Assembly: GCA_025266875.1 (NCBI GenBank) | Contig: JALLLT010000012.1 | Location: 927,982 to 991,981 of the forward strand | Source: Fennellomyces sp. T-0311 | Lineage: Eukaryota > Mucoromycota > Mucoromycetes > Mucorales > Lichtheimiaceae | Direction: 5' to 3' | Length of the DNA: 64,000 bases | Shown: one piece after another, positions 57,201-64,000 of the stretch | Layout: each line of letters begins with the position of its first letter | Position numbering within the stretch: position 1 is the first letter of the stretch | Translations under genes and position numbers: made by a program | Notes under the pieces: generated by a model | What the model was told of the DNA's origin: nothing | Database searches by the model: none | The model's input: only the letters and a program-made list of their open reading frames with translations

Positions 57201-58826
57201 TATACCGATCATAAGGCTTTGACTTATTTACATTCCCAAAAACAACTGAACTCCATGTTAACCAATTGGTTTTCTACCATTTACAACTATGATTTTGACA
57301 TTGTACACATTGCCGGTAAATTAAACGGCATGAGTGACTCCTTATCCCGTCTCTTCCACGAAGGAACAGACTTGGAGGGGGGATCAGCAGCAATATTTAA
57401 GCAATATAACAGTGAATCTAAAGAACTGGTAAATCGCGCTGCAAAAATAATCATGGAGAACACATTACTTCCCCCAGAAAACGAAAGGAAAGACTTGCTG
57501 GACAAAGCACATTTGTTTGGTCACTTTGGTGCCAACGCAATAGTCCAAGCTATACATAACAATGGTATTCATTGGCCCAACATAAAGCAAGATGCCGTTG
57601 ACTTAGTTATGGAATGTCCTGAATGTCAAAAGTTCAATATCGCTCAAAAAGGATATCACCCATTACGAACTATTACTGCCGAAGCACCAGGAGATCACTG
57701 GGCAATTGATTTGGCAACATATGAAACCTCTAAAAAAGGAAACAATTATTTACTCGTTCTCGTCGATATATGCACACGCTTTTGTATATTACGTGCAATA
57801 CCAAACAAACAAGCGGAAACAATTGTAAAGACTCTTGTACACATATTCTGCGACTTCGGTTTACCTCGCGTCCTTCAGTCGGATAATGGCAAAGAATTCG
57901 TCAATGACCTAATGAAGAGATTTGCAAGAAACTCTGGTTTCGAGCATAGACTTGTCGTGCCGTTTCACCCAAAAGCAAATGGTACTGCTGAAAGATGGGT
58001 ACAGAAAGCAACTCTAGCTATAAAGAAGTTGTTAAAAGGTGCTGTAAACGATTGGGATACACATGTACCAGCTGTCCAGCTATGTCTGAACGCAAATGTA
58101 TCCACTCGTCATAAAACACCTCCGTTCACTTTGATGTTTGCAAGGAAATTCAATGATTTCAAAGATTACAGAAAAGACAAGGAGCTTAAGCCTATGTCTG
58201 AAAAGCAATTGAAAGAAAGAATTGAAGAAATGCAATCGATTGTTTTTCCTGCAATTCACGAGCGAACAAAGACCATCACTCAGAAGCAAGAACGACAGTT
58301 CAACAAGACGCACAAAATGGTAGAATATAAGCCTGGCGATTATGTTATGGCAAAAGTACCAGAATTAACAGGCAAACTGAACCCTACTTATAAAGGTCCA
58401 TACAAAGTGGTCAGTAAAAGTAGAGGAGGATCGTATACTTTGAAAAATTACGAGGGTAACCTGCTACCCAGGAATTATCCACCTGAACAATTGAAACCAG
58501 TCAGAGTCCTGGAAGAAATACCCGCAGATGAAATATATGAACTTGAAAGTATCGTAGCCCATAAGCTTCATAAGGGTAACTTTCTTTACCGTGTTCGATG
58601 GAAAGGATACGATGAGGAGGATGATACTTGGGAACCTCCTGAGAACTTTAGCGATACTATGACCATTGCCAAATATTGGAGAAGATTAGGTCAAGACCCT
58701 GAAAAAGTCATGCATAAGACTTTACATAAGCATGATAAAAGAAAACGCGAGAACATTACACTCAATGATGATTCTTCTAAGAAAAGAATGAACGTCTCAA
58801 GATATAACATGAGAAGCCATAATTAA
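54216..58826 (+). CDS. Ty3-B Gag-Pol polyprotein with chromodomain
   Basis: 1536 aa from ATG 54216; the longer frame from 54165 begins inside the LTR. Domain order equals Ty3-A. Gag has the FHQRCIESGLDQY region, the knuckle is CDYC-x7-HRC, and the protease motif reads ALMDDGANFSAVS (about 458), where D-D-G replaces the usual D-[ST]-G. Reverse transcriptase has MSVLDLKSAFTRF and CYVDDIIIM (about 779), and RNase H has IATDASNVG (about 925). The integrase zinc site is HLFGHF to CPECQ, and its core has AIDLA, QSDNGKEF (about 1220) and GTAERWVQ. KGPYKVV follows, then the chromodomain FLYRVRWKGYDEEDDTWEP (about 1465). Open and apparently intact. Confidence 0.96.
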   Translation: MSTPADKQPTKEQPTPQTMDKEPVTTGLEKLAIIDDPMEEVQQDKDPKPTDLANPKEEERLALETIQKLQSQVTDKEKAYREIINNGGTMGEQEKALREFVAQQDHLEIYHTMCKQRHPNRLEFYTYEEIQAKNAKLERQYRSVDNRANDHYVPKDLPVLQIVGSDKWHPNKVVHLSAEMFLRAFEKELRACNLPISDHWERLLPKCFNDGDSIWLDDEMKTSSLTWAQIHCKIVNKFDTPEQRLKGMEVVFHMRQKKGEKVRSYVRRFHQRCIESGLDQYHVPMIVALLSSLEKKNAAYNLVSTKFGVEFMNQTLESMVQYLASLQLDDSENDKRPHEDESYERRNRPKLCTHFSSGSSASMHNPANKRPAKDCDYCGRPRNDKHRCNEFRVAKGLPPLPHLPPAKNKVNRSAQIVDHDTDDNMLPCKSPMNKNESKENDIDEMLLPVTIEGNRIIALMDDGANFSAVSKTFCEQNKIKIIPRKGFIQLADENKKSERIGITEPLNVWFNYRNIKHSFEVMNLAQGKLASIGKNLFNEFGIGYTGLTHEWRDDLKKEEDKEEIDELPTYDEPAGTHDDQVTFHNMIKPSLDKNAQISKTSVCPYPEAVISIPTPPGVICNRKQYELAYHQIPIVEQAISEWLEDGTIEELPPNADNRWNSPILLVPKRDHEGVLKGHRCCLDPRLVNQYIEDHPQRIPLIRDMFDKLAGSKVMSVLDLKSAFTRFPISEEDQHKLSFTGPGNKRYFHKKTPFGLRHVAQSFQAVMDHYVCRDLPYAQCYVDDIIIMSNSISEHIDHCITVIDRLTAANLILQPSKCQFMRKSVHLLGFYIHNNTRRPDPSKVTNAQNWPVPKTAKQLQAYLGFINYFRDSIPYMADITKPLDELRHSTNITALWTEKHDKAFNTLKYALKHAVPLHFPDMSRPMYIATDASNVGIACVLYQKEKDTNKRHVISYMARSLSKAESRYMITRKELLAVVFALKKFHKYIWGQKFTIYTDHKALTYLHSQKQLNSMLTNWFSTIYNYDFDIVHIAGKLNGMSDSLSRLFHEGTDLEGGSAAIFKQYNSESKELVNRAAKIIMENTLLPPENERKDLLDKAHLFGHFGANAIVQAIHNNGIHWPNIKQDAVDLVMECPECQKFNIAQKGYHPLRTITAEAPGDHWAIDLATYETSKKGNNYLLVLVDICTRFCILRAIPNKQAETIVKTLVHIFCDFGLPRVLQSDNGKEFVNDLMKRFARNSGFEHRLVVPFHPKANGTAERWVQKATLAIKKLLKGAVNDWDTHVPAVQLCLNANVSTRHKTPPFTLMFARKFNDFKDYRKDKELKPMSEKQLKERIEEMQSIVFPAIHERTKTITQKQERQFNKTHKMVEYKPGDYVMAKVPELTGKLNPTYKGPYKVVSKSRGGSYTLKNYEGNLLPRNYPPEQLKPVRVLEEIPADEIYELESIVAHKLHKGNFLYRVRWKGYDEEDDTWEPPENFSDTMTIAKYWRRLGQDPEKVMHKTLHKHDKRKRENITLNDDSSKKRMNVSRYNMRSHN

Positions 58827-58866
58827 GCATCCACTTCACATCCGGCATACAGCCTGGAGGGGGAAA

Positions 58867-59172
58867 TGTCGTGGCTGACATGATAATTCGCATAAAGATG
58901 AATTCGGATAAACATAAGTTCAGATAAAAGAAGAATCGGATAAAATATGAAAGTGAAACAATCAGAGTGAAGAGCGACACTCAGTGAAACATCACTAGAT
59001 GACAAATGTACCTTCAATAACTAGAAGATGCTAGAAGGACAGTCAAAGATGTGCCGTAGTCAACAGTATAAATAAGGCACTAGTTTAGCATATGAAAACA
59101 CAACCAGAACAGAGATTTATTTTACGGTCTCAGCGACTCTTTATTGTTACCAATTGATCCTTCTACATCACA
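58867..59172 (+). repeat. Ty3-B 3' LTR
   Basis: 306 bp, nearly identical to 53889-54193, followed by ATATT. Confidence 0.93.
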
Positions 59173-59223
59173 ATATTAATCTCACTCAATACCAATGTTA
59201 CGCGCTCAAGCTACTAAACACAT

Positions 59224-59296
59224 AGAAGCCCATCACTATATGCGCCTCGAGTACATATTGTACGTACCGATTTTGCACATATAGCGATGGGCTTCT
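59224..59296 (-). repeat. Hairpin 1 of a palindrome family
   Basis: 19 bp arms (AGAAGCCCATCACTATATG and its inverse at 59278-59296) with one mismatch, A59235 against C59285. On a minus-strand RNA this is a G-U pair. The 35-base loop contains TCGAGTACATATTGTA, shared with hairpin 2. Confidence 0.75.
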
Positions 59297-59846
59297 GATT
59301 TTCAAAATAGCAAGGTAATGAGTGTGATATCAACCGCGACACTCCTTTTTAATCCCCAACTCAACAATCCCATTCAAAACAACATTAATTATGTGATGCT
59401 CCCAAAACTTCGTCATAATTATTAATAATCCTGCCAGTTCCCTCAACCAGCGACTCTTTGTTTCAGATAGTTCTGGTTTCTCACAATCGCCGCCAGGAAC
59501 AGGAATAGCAATCTGCACAACATTACAATCTCTACTCCCTGCCCCATTTGGTTCCTCACGTCAGTTTCTTCTGTTATGAATTCGGCATTAACGACATATA
59601 GCATTGCACCTTTTTCTATGTCTTATTGTTGATATGACACCGTCGCTATTGTGCTTTATGTAGACGTACTGAATTAGTACACAAACCAGAGCAGTTTGCA
59701 CTTCACAAACTTATCAAACATATTGATATCAGAAACACCAATTATGTCAACCTCGTTTATGTTTCAGCTATAGCAATACAAGGCAGCCATTTGCATTTTT
59801 CACTTATGATGCCATACATATGCACAGTCGTCTCATATAAACGCAA

Positions 59847-59924
59847 AAAAGGGCTCATCGCTGGTGCACGGTCGTCGAGTACACATTGTATCTCGATGCT
59901 CGTACACCAACGATGAGCCCTTTT
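59847..59924 (-). repeat. Hairpin 2 of a palindrome family
   Basis: 20 bp arms (AAAAGGGCTCATCGCTGGTG and its inverse at 59905-59924) with one mismatch, C59861 against A59910, again a G-U pair on minus-strand RNA. The loop contains TCGAGTACACATTGTA, one base different from hairpin 1. Confidence 0.75.
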
Positions 59925-60354
59925 CTAAAACTTTTCATTCTTACACAAGATTAATAACTTGGTGACAGACCCTTAATTCCGCCAATTAATTAATCAGCCA
60001 CAACGCTTTTGTTTCTTGCCGATACCAAGTGCATCGCCTTCAGCAATGCAGCCTCGACTTTTCGACCCCATTTACATCTCTATTTCAGTTACTAACTTCT
60101 TATGATTATAATGTGCAACATTTGCAATAATAAATAAGACACATCTTTTTAACGTATGCTAATGCCTTAAAATTCTGCATTTGTTTCTAATTCATTCCAT
60201 TTCACACCAACACATATCTGTTTCACACTGGCATATATCCATTTTTCACCAATACCATGATTTTCATATTTGAGTGCTGTCCTGAAGAGTGTAATTCCCC
60301 AAAAAATTATTACTTTCGCTAATTGTACCAAGTCATTGCAGCTATTATTCTCGA

Positions 60355-60473
60355 GTCGGGTATTGGGTATGGGCCTTCGGGTCTTATGGGTCTTTTACAG
60401 GTACGGGTTGACTTCTTCAAAGCTGGGTACAAGTCAGCCGATACCTGACCCAATACCCGAAATGCGATACCCT
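60355..60473. repeat. GC-rich inverted repeat, possible hAT end
   Basis: TCGGGTATTGGGTATGGGCC at the left and CCTGACCCAATACCCGAAAT at the right form imperfect inverted arms. The right edge reads GCGATACCCTA, whose inverse TAGGGTATCGCA resembles TAGGGTCTTGCA at 44651. It could be a miniature hAT element or the far terminal repeat of the split hAT. The 8 bp flanks do not match, so the second reading is weak. Confidence 0.45.
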
Positions 60474-60610
60474 AATTTGAGCAGAATGAGCTGGTTTAAA
60501 GGAGGTCATTAACCTGGCTCAAAATTGCTCAAATGTAGGATTTGAGCCGGCTCAAATCAGCTCAAAGTCGGCCTTTGAGCCCAATTTTAGCCAGGCTAAA
60601 AATCATTTTA
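60474..60610. repeat. GAGC/GCTC-rich palindromic repeat
   Basis: Repeated TTTGAGC and GCTCAAA units on both strands, including the inverted pair ATTTGAGCA...TGCTCAAAT and the palindrome TTTGAGCCGGCTCAAA. Likely a miniature foldback repeat. No target duplication seen. Confidence 0.45.
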
Positions 60611-60676
60611 AGTGCAGTAGTTAGGTGCCAATATGTTTGGCACACCTATGATACCGTATCGGTAATAAACATCCGA

Positions 60677-60749
60677 GCTTCCTTAGCGCAGTCGGCAGCG
60701 CGTCAGTCTCATAATCTGAAGGTCGCCAGTTCGATCCTGGCAGGGAGCA
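60677..60749 (+). tRNA. tRNA-Met (CAT), elongator
   Basis: 73 nt folding as a complete cloverleaf. The acceptor stem pairs GCTTCCT with AGGGAGC (one G-T pair), with discriminator A. The D arm has GCGC stems with AGTCGGCA, the anticodon loop is CTCATAA, and the T arm is GCCAGTTCGATCCTGGC. There is no intron. The anticodon arm TCAGT-CTCATAA-TCTGA is the standard eukaryotic elongator Met pattern rather than the initiator. A T-rich terminator follows at 60783-60793. Confidence 0.95.
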
Positions 60750-60831
60750 ATATCACAATGATCAAACGTGATCATTAAATATCTTTTATTTTTGTATAAA
60801 ATTGTCGTCTTCATATTTGGCAAAATAGACC

Positions 60832-61120
60832 TGTCGTAGCCATTCTGGTGGGCTTCTTTGCATTTCTCTTTTTGAACAAGTCGTTCGTGACATCTCTTGG
60901 TTGCACAGTAACGTGCTGTTGCACGAATACTACTTACAATGCATTCATCCCTTTTAGACCTCAGCATGACTCACATATATTCACCTTGTTGCTTACATTA
61001 CTTATACCATAGTCATTACATGCATTATTACAGATAATACTTTATTAGCTAGAATATATAAATATCCCCATAGACAAAAGCAATAAACGTCATCTATCTA
61101 CTTCTCTCTCAAACCTCTTT
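60832..61120 (+). repeat. LTR family M, copy A (plus)
   Basis: Starts TGTCGTAGCCATTCTGG and runs to AAACCTCTTT with TATAAATATCCCC and AGCAATAAACGTCATC. About 289 bp, closely matching copy C. It begins about 80 bp after the tRNA-Met gene. Confidence 0.75.
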
Positions 61121-61141
61121 GTTAAATCAGAGAGAAGCAAG

Positions 61142-61538
61142 TGTAAAAGACAAATATGTCAATGAGACTCAAAAAGGTAACTGATTTATTTCATATGTTT
61201 TGCTCTCTCTCTATTTATAATAAATGCTTATCCATGATGGGATTTCCTTAAGCTGGTGTTTCTGTGAGTGATGTGTAATGTCAACCTTATTATCATTGAG
61301 CAGTTACGGATCGTGATGATCGATAGGATGAATGCTGACAGAGCATATCCGTGAAGAGACACGTTGACCAGAAGGTCGTGTCTATGAGTAACCTGATTGG
61401 CTGAGTATTTGGTAAGCATGAAGCTCAATGTTCCAATGTCGGAAGTGGGAAGCAGCGGTAAGGATGGAAAGCTCTTATTTGCTGACGAACAACGTAGATG
61501 ACAAAGAAGCTTGTTAGGGTGTGTTCATGTTGGATACA
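61142..61538 (-). repeat. Repeat family R, diverged LTR-like copy
   Basis: In the minus direction begins TGTTGTATCCAACATG, has TATAAATAGAGAGAGAGC and ends GAGTCTCATTGACA. The segment 61385-61420 is the inverse of 44513-44547. Related to 28481-28764. Confidence 0.5.
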
Positions 61539-61544
61539 ACACTC

Positions 61545-61639
61545 TTTTCTGTTATTGGCCATGAATTTATCTGCCAAAAAGTGACATGACACATGTCATG
61601 TCACTTGTTGGCGGATGAACCGTAGCCAATAACAGAAAA
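61545..61639. repeat. Long imperfect palindrome at an LTR border
   Basis: TTTTCTGTTATTGGCC at the left and its inverse near 61624-61639, centred on GTGACATGACACATGTCATG. A shorter relative of the same arms is at 62228-62295. It spans the outer end of LTR copy B. Confidence 0.7.
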
Positions 61640-61911
61640 AGGTTTGAAAGAGAAGTCGTAAGATAACGTTTATTCTTTTAGTCTAAGGGGATATTTATAT
61701 GTTTTATAATGTTAATAAAATACTACTGCGGCTTACTGCGGATTGCTGCGCATGATATGAATAATGAATATGATGATAAAGATAATACTAAAGGGAGTAC
61801 AAGAGGTACTGCGGCATACCGCAGCGATCTGTGCAACAGCTAATACTGCACGACAAGGAAGGATCATCCGAAAAGGAAACAAAAGGAAGTCCGCCAGAAA
61901 TGGCTACGACA
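61594..61911 (-). repeat. LTR family M, copy B (minus)
   Basis: In the minus direction starts TGTCGTAGCCATTTCTGGCG and ends CAAGTGACATGACA, with TATAAATATCCCC inside. A direct repeat AAGTGACATGAC flanks it (61579-61590 and 61914-61925), longer than a normal LTR target duplication. Confidence 0.7.
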
Positions 61912-61939
61912 CAAGTGACATGACAAAATTTTATACAAA

Positions 61940-62228
61940 TGTCGTAACCATTCTGGCAGGCTTCTTTGTATTTCTCTTTTTGGACAGATCGTTCGTGATA
62001 CCTCTTTGTTGCACAGCAACGCGCTGTTGCACGAATATTACTCACAACGCGTCCATCCCTTTTAGACCCCAGCATAACTCACACATATTCACCTTGTTGC
62101 CCACATTACTCATACCATAGTCATTACACGCATTATTACAGATAATACTTTATTAGCTAGATTATATAAATATCCCCATAGACAAAAGCAATAAACGTCA
62201 TCTATCTACTTCTCTCTCAAACCTCTTT
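61940..62228 (+). repeat. LTR family M, copy C (plus)
   Basis: TGTCGTAACCATTCTGG to AAACCTCTTT, about 289 bp, direct-repeat partner of copy A at a distance of 1108 bp. Confidence 0.75.
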
Positions 62229-62256
62229 TCTGTTATTGGCCACGGATCTATCTGCC

Positions 62257-62547
62257 TGTCGTCTTCGTATTTTGGCGGATAGACCGTAGCCAGAGAATAG
62301 ACTTTTGGAACAAAAAGAAATAAAGAGGATAACAGATCGATGATGTTTATTGCTAATGCATGATTGGATATTTATATGTTTTGCTAATTCTAATAATAAT
62401 CTAAGATATGACGTATGATGAGGACGATGCTGAGCATTGACGAAGACTAAGCGGGCGTAGCAGTCTTGGCAACGTTTGCGCAGCAAAACGACGGAAGAGG
62501 TATCCAAAAAGGAAACGGGAATAAGTCCGCCGAAAAAGGCTACGACA
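62257..62547 (-). repeat. 3' LTR of Ty3-C (family M, copy D)
   Basis: In the minus direction starts TGTCGTAGCCTTTTTCGGCG directly after a polypurine tract (AAGGAGGGGATAT) and ends GAAGACGACA. The pol stop codon TAG (62542-62540) lies inside the LTR. 291 bp with inverted TGTCG/CGACA tips. Confidence 0.85.
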
Positions 62548-64000
62548 ATATCCCCTCCTTGGAATGTTGGACGTCCTCGGACAACAACGCGATATGGCCA
62601 GCGGCTTCGATATAACGGCGTTCAGCGGCGCGTGCGGCGGTTGGATCGTACCAGGGCTCGGAAGGTGGAGACGAAGATGGCAGATGGATAGGGCGTAGAC
62701 GATCGGTGTGGACCCAAGAAGAGTAATCCTTGCCGTTCAAGTCTTGAAGCTTGTAGATGTTGGTGTCGTAATTGGCAGCAAGCACACGGAACGGGCCTTT
62801 CCAGTTGTATTCCAGACTGAACTTGCTTTCGTGGCGCATTAGAACGTGATCACCAACATTGAACTTTTGTGGCTTCAACGCAGCATCCCAACGGGCCTTG
62901 TCCTTGGCGGCATTAGACTCAAGACGAGCAGCAGCTAACGCACGGGCTTCACGTAATCGTCGGACCTCAGGGACACGGCCTTGAACGGCAGCAGGCTCTT
63001 CTGGAACTGGGTCGGCCATGCTGATAAAGGGGCGGAAAAAATCGCCAGGGAGCTTTGGCTCTTGCCCATATACCAGGAAGTAAGGGCTGAAACCAGTCGT
63101 ACGATGTTTGCGGATGCGGCAAGCAAACACAGCAGGCTCGACAAACTGATCCCAGCGGTGAATCTGACCATGCGCGTACTTGCGTAGCATTTGCTTGAGG
63201 ATCCCATTGGTACGTTCGGCCTTGCTATTTGTTCGTGGATGGAATGCGGATGTGAAGACGTGGTTGGTGCGGAGGCGGCCCAGGTAGGTGGCAAGGATGT
63301 TCGACATGAAATTGGCACCTCGATCCGTACAGATTTCGGCAGGACAAGAGAACGGCAGCACAATTTCTTCATAAATAAAGTTTGCGATAGCTTCACCAGT
63401 GGCATCAGGAACGGCGCGGGCGATGGTCCAGTTCGTGGCATAGTCGACAGCAACAAGTAACCAACGATTCCCTCGAACGGTGGTCGGCAACTCACCAACA
63501 AAATCCAGATGCCAGCGAGAAAAGGCAGGCGGTACCTCAAGGGGCTTCATAGGAGCATGGTGGACACCCCGATCGGCATTGGCGGCAAGTTGGCATTGTT
63601 GACACGCGGCAAGCCAATTTTGGATGTCGGCACGCATATCCGGCCACCACCAGCGCTTGCGCATCAAGTCGTACATGGTTGTGTTGCCAGGGTGACCGAA
63701 GGACTTGTGAAACTGCTCGACCAAATCGGCGCGACGGGCAAACAGCACATACCGGACCTCTTGAACCTCGTTGCCAATCTTGACCTTCCGGAAAACGAGG
63801 TTGTCACGACTGACGAACTTGTCCTTGTGCTTCAACAGCAGGTCCTTGTACGTTGGTGGCCAGGTATCCTCGGGTTTCGCGTAGAATTTTGGCCAGTCGG
63901 ATTCTTGTACGGCCTTCATCGCATAGAGGTAGTCAGGCTCCATATTTGGTTCGTGTGTTTTGCAGGCAGGACCATCACGGTGGGACAGCAAATCAGGAAC
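62540..64000 (-). CDS. Ty3-C Pol, integrase end (partial, runs off window)
   Basis: At least 484 residues, open to the right edge, where VPDLLSHRDGP continues the RNase H/linker. Integrase features in order are the zinc site (HKSFGHPGNTT, then CQQCQ), the core with WHLDFVGELPTT, CTDRGANFMS and the Glu in NSKAERTNGILKQML, then YGQEPKLPGDF, the GPY/F-like KGPFRVL and a tail ending SKEGILS. No chromodomain is present, unlike Ty3-A and Ty3-B, and the sequence is clearly of another Ty3 lineage. The true start lies outside the window; the Met at 63991 is not a start. Open and not visibly damaged. Confidence 0.92.
   Translation of the reverse strand, partial: VPDLLSHRDGPACKTHEPNMEPDYLYAMKAVQESDWPKFYAKPEDTWPPTYKDLLLKHKDKFVSRDNLVFRKVKIGNEVQEVRYVLFARRADLVEQFHKSFGHPGNTTMYDLMRKRWWWPDMRADIQNWLAACQQCQLAANADRGVHHAPMKPLEVPPAFSRWHLDFVGELPTTVRGNRWLLVAVDYATNWTIARAVPDATGEAIANFIYEEIVLPFSCPAEICTDRGANFMSNILATYLGRLRTNHVFTSAFHPRTNSKAERTNGILKQMLRKYAHGQIHRWDQFVEPAVFACRIRKHRTTGFSPYFLVYGQEPKLPGDFFRPFISMADPVPEEPAAVQGRVPEVRRLREARALAAARLESNAAKDKARWDAALKPQKFNVGDHVLMRHESKFSLEYNWKGPFRVLAANYDTNIYKLQDLNGKDYSSWVHTDRLRPIHLPSSSPPSEPWYDPTAARAAERRYIEAAGHIALLSEDVQHSKEGILS

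Larger units (their letters stand above)
53889..59172 (+). mobile_element. Ty3-B: chromodomain Ty3/gypsy retrotransposon, complete
   Basis: LTRs at 53889-54193 (305 bp) and 58867-59172 (306 bp) differ by about one substitution and one or two bases in an A/T run. Target duplication ATATT (53884-53888 and 59173-59177). Polypurine tract GGAGGGGGAAA at 58856-58866. One open gag-pol frame related to Ty3-A along its whole length. The LTR sequence is different from Ty3-A, so these are two lineages of one clade. Confidence 0.96.
59178..60354. other. Non-coding region with two hairpins
   Basis: No gene. It contains the two related palindromes described separately and AT-rich filler. A minus-strand frame at 59330-59518 is not supported. 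Confidence 0.5.

Noticed and set aside
60832..62228. A complete LTR retrotransposon bounded by direct repeats A and C
   Set aside because: The 0.8 kb between them holds only other repeat copies, no coding sequence and no polypurine tract.

Overview
The window looks like a transposon-rich, gene-poor stretch of an early-diverging filamentous fungus, most likely Mucoromycota and probably Mucorales. The reasons are short spliceosomal introns (about 50-80 bp), intron-containing forkhead, bZIP and GINS genes, and the mix of DIRS, chromodomain Ty3, endonuclease-type LINE, PIF/Harbinger and hAT elements. The lineage is inferred from sequence style only.

Only a few host genes are intact. A forkhead factor (minus strand, 8820-10122) and an ATF/CREB-type bZIP factor (plus strand, 10578-11479) are transcribed divergently from a shared 0.37 kb promoter with one TATA box on each side. 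A single-exon gene at 23032-23637 encodes the GINS subunit Psf1. An elongator tRNA-Met lies at 60677-60749. Decayed host genes are a GH31 alpha-glucosidase (21880-22935) and an NmrA-like fragment (23961-24372). Positions 1-8330 are degenerate and contain two related blocks about 3.4 kb apart.

16.0-20.7 kb holds a large broken transposase-like gene with AT-hooks, a Cys-rich domain, a putative DDE-type region and a DEDD 3'-5' exonuclease domain. The exonuclease part is split by a 119 bp miniature element.

25.4-43.5 kb is a TSD-supported nest. A minus-strand LINE (about 5.2 kb once its guests are subtracted) was hit by a Ty3 chromodomain retrotransposon (35820-41058) and by a PIF/Harbinger transposon (27622-35242). 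The Harbinger itself contains a DIRS-like tyrosine-recombinase retroelement (29419-33603) and a probable solo LTR.

44.9-53.5 kb is a second nest. An hAT transposase gene on the minus strand is split by a plus-strand LINE (46787-52578) with a 14 bp target duplication. Two solo LTRs of one family then inserted, one into LINE ORF1 and one into the target duplication. A second Ty3 element, a relative of the first, occupies 53889-59172. Two related palindromes follow at 59.2 and 59.9 kb, then the tRNA, a cluster of LTRs in both orientations, and the 3' part of a third, different Ty3 element that runs off the right edge.

The most informative observations are the two nests, the covarying LTR/post-LTR complementarity in the two Ty3 elements (suggesting self-primed reverse transcription), the intact five-exon Harbinger transposase, and the paired hairpins with compensatory changes.
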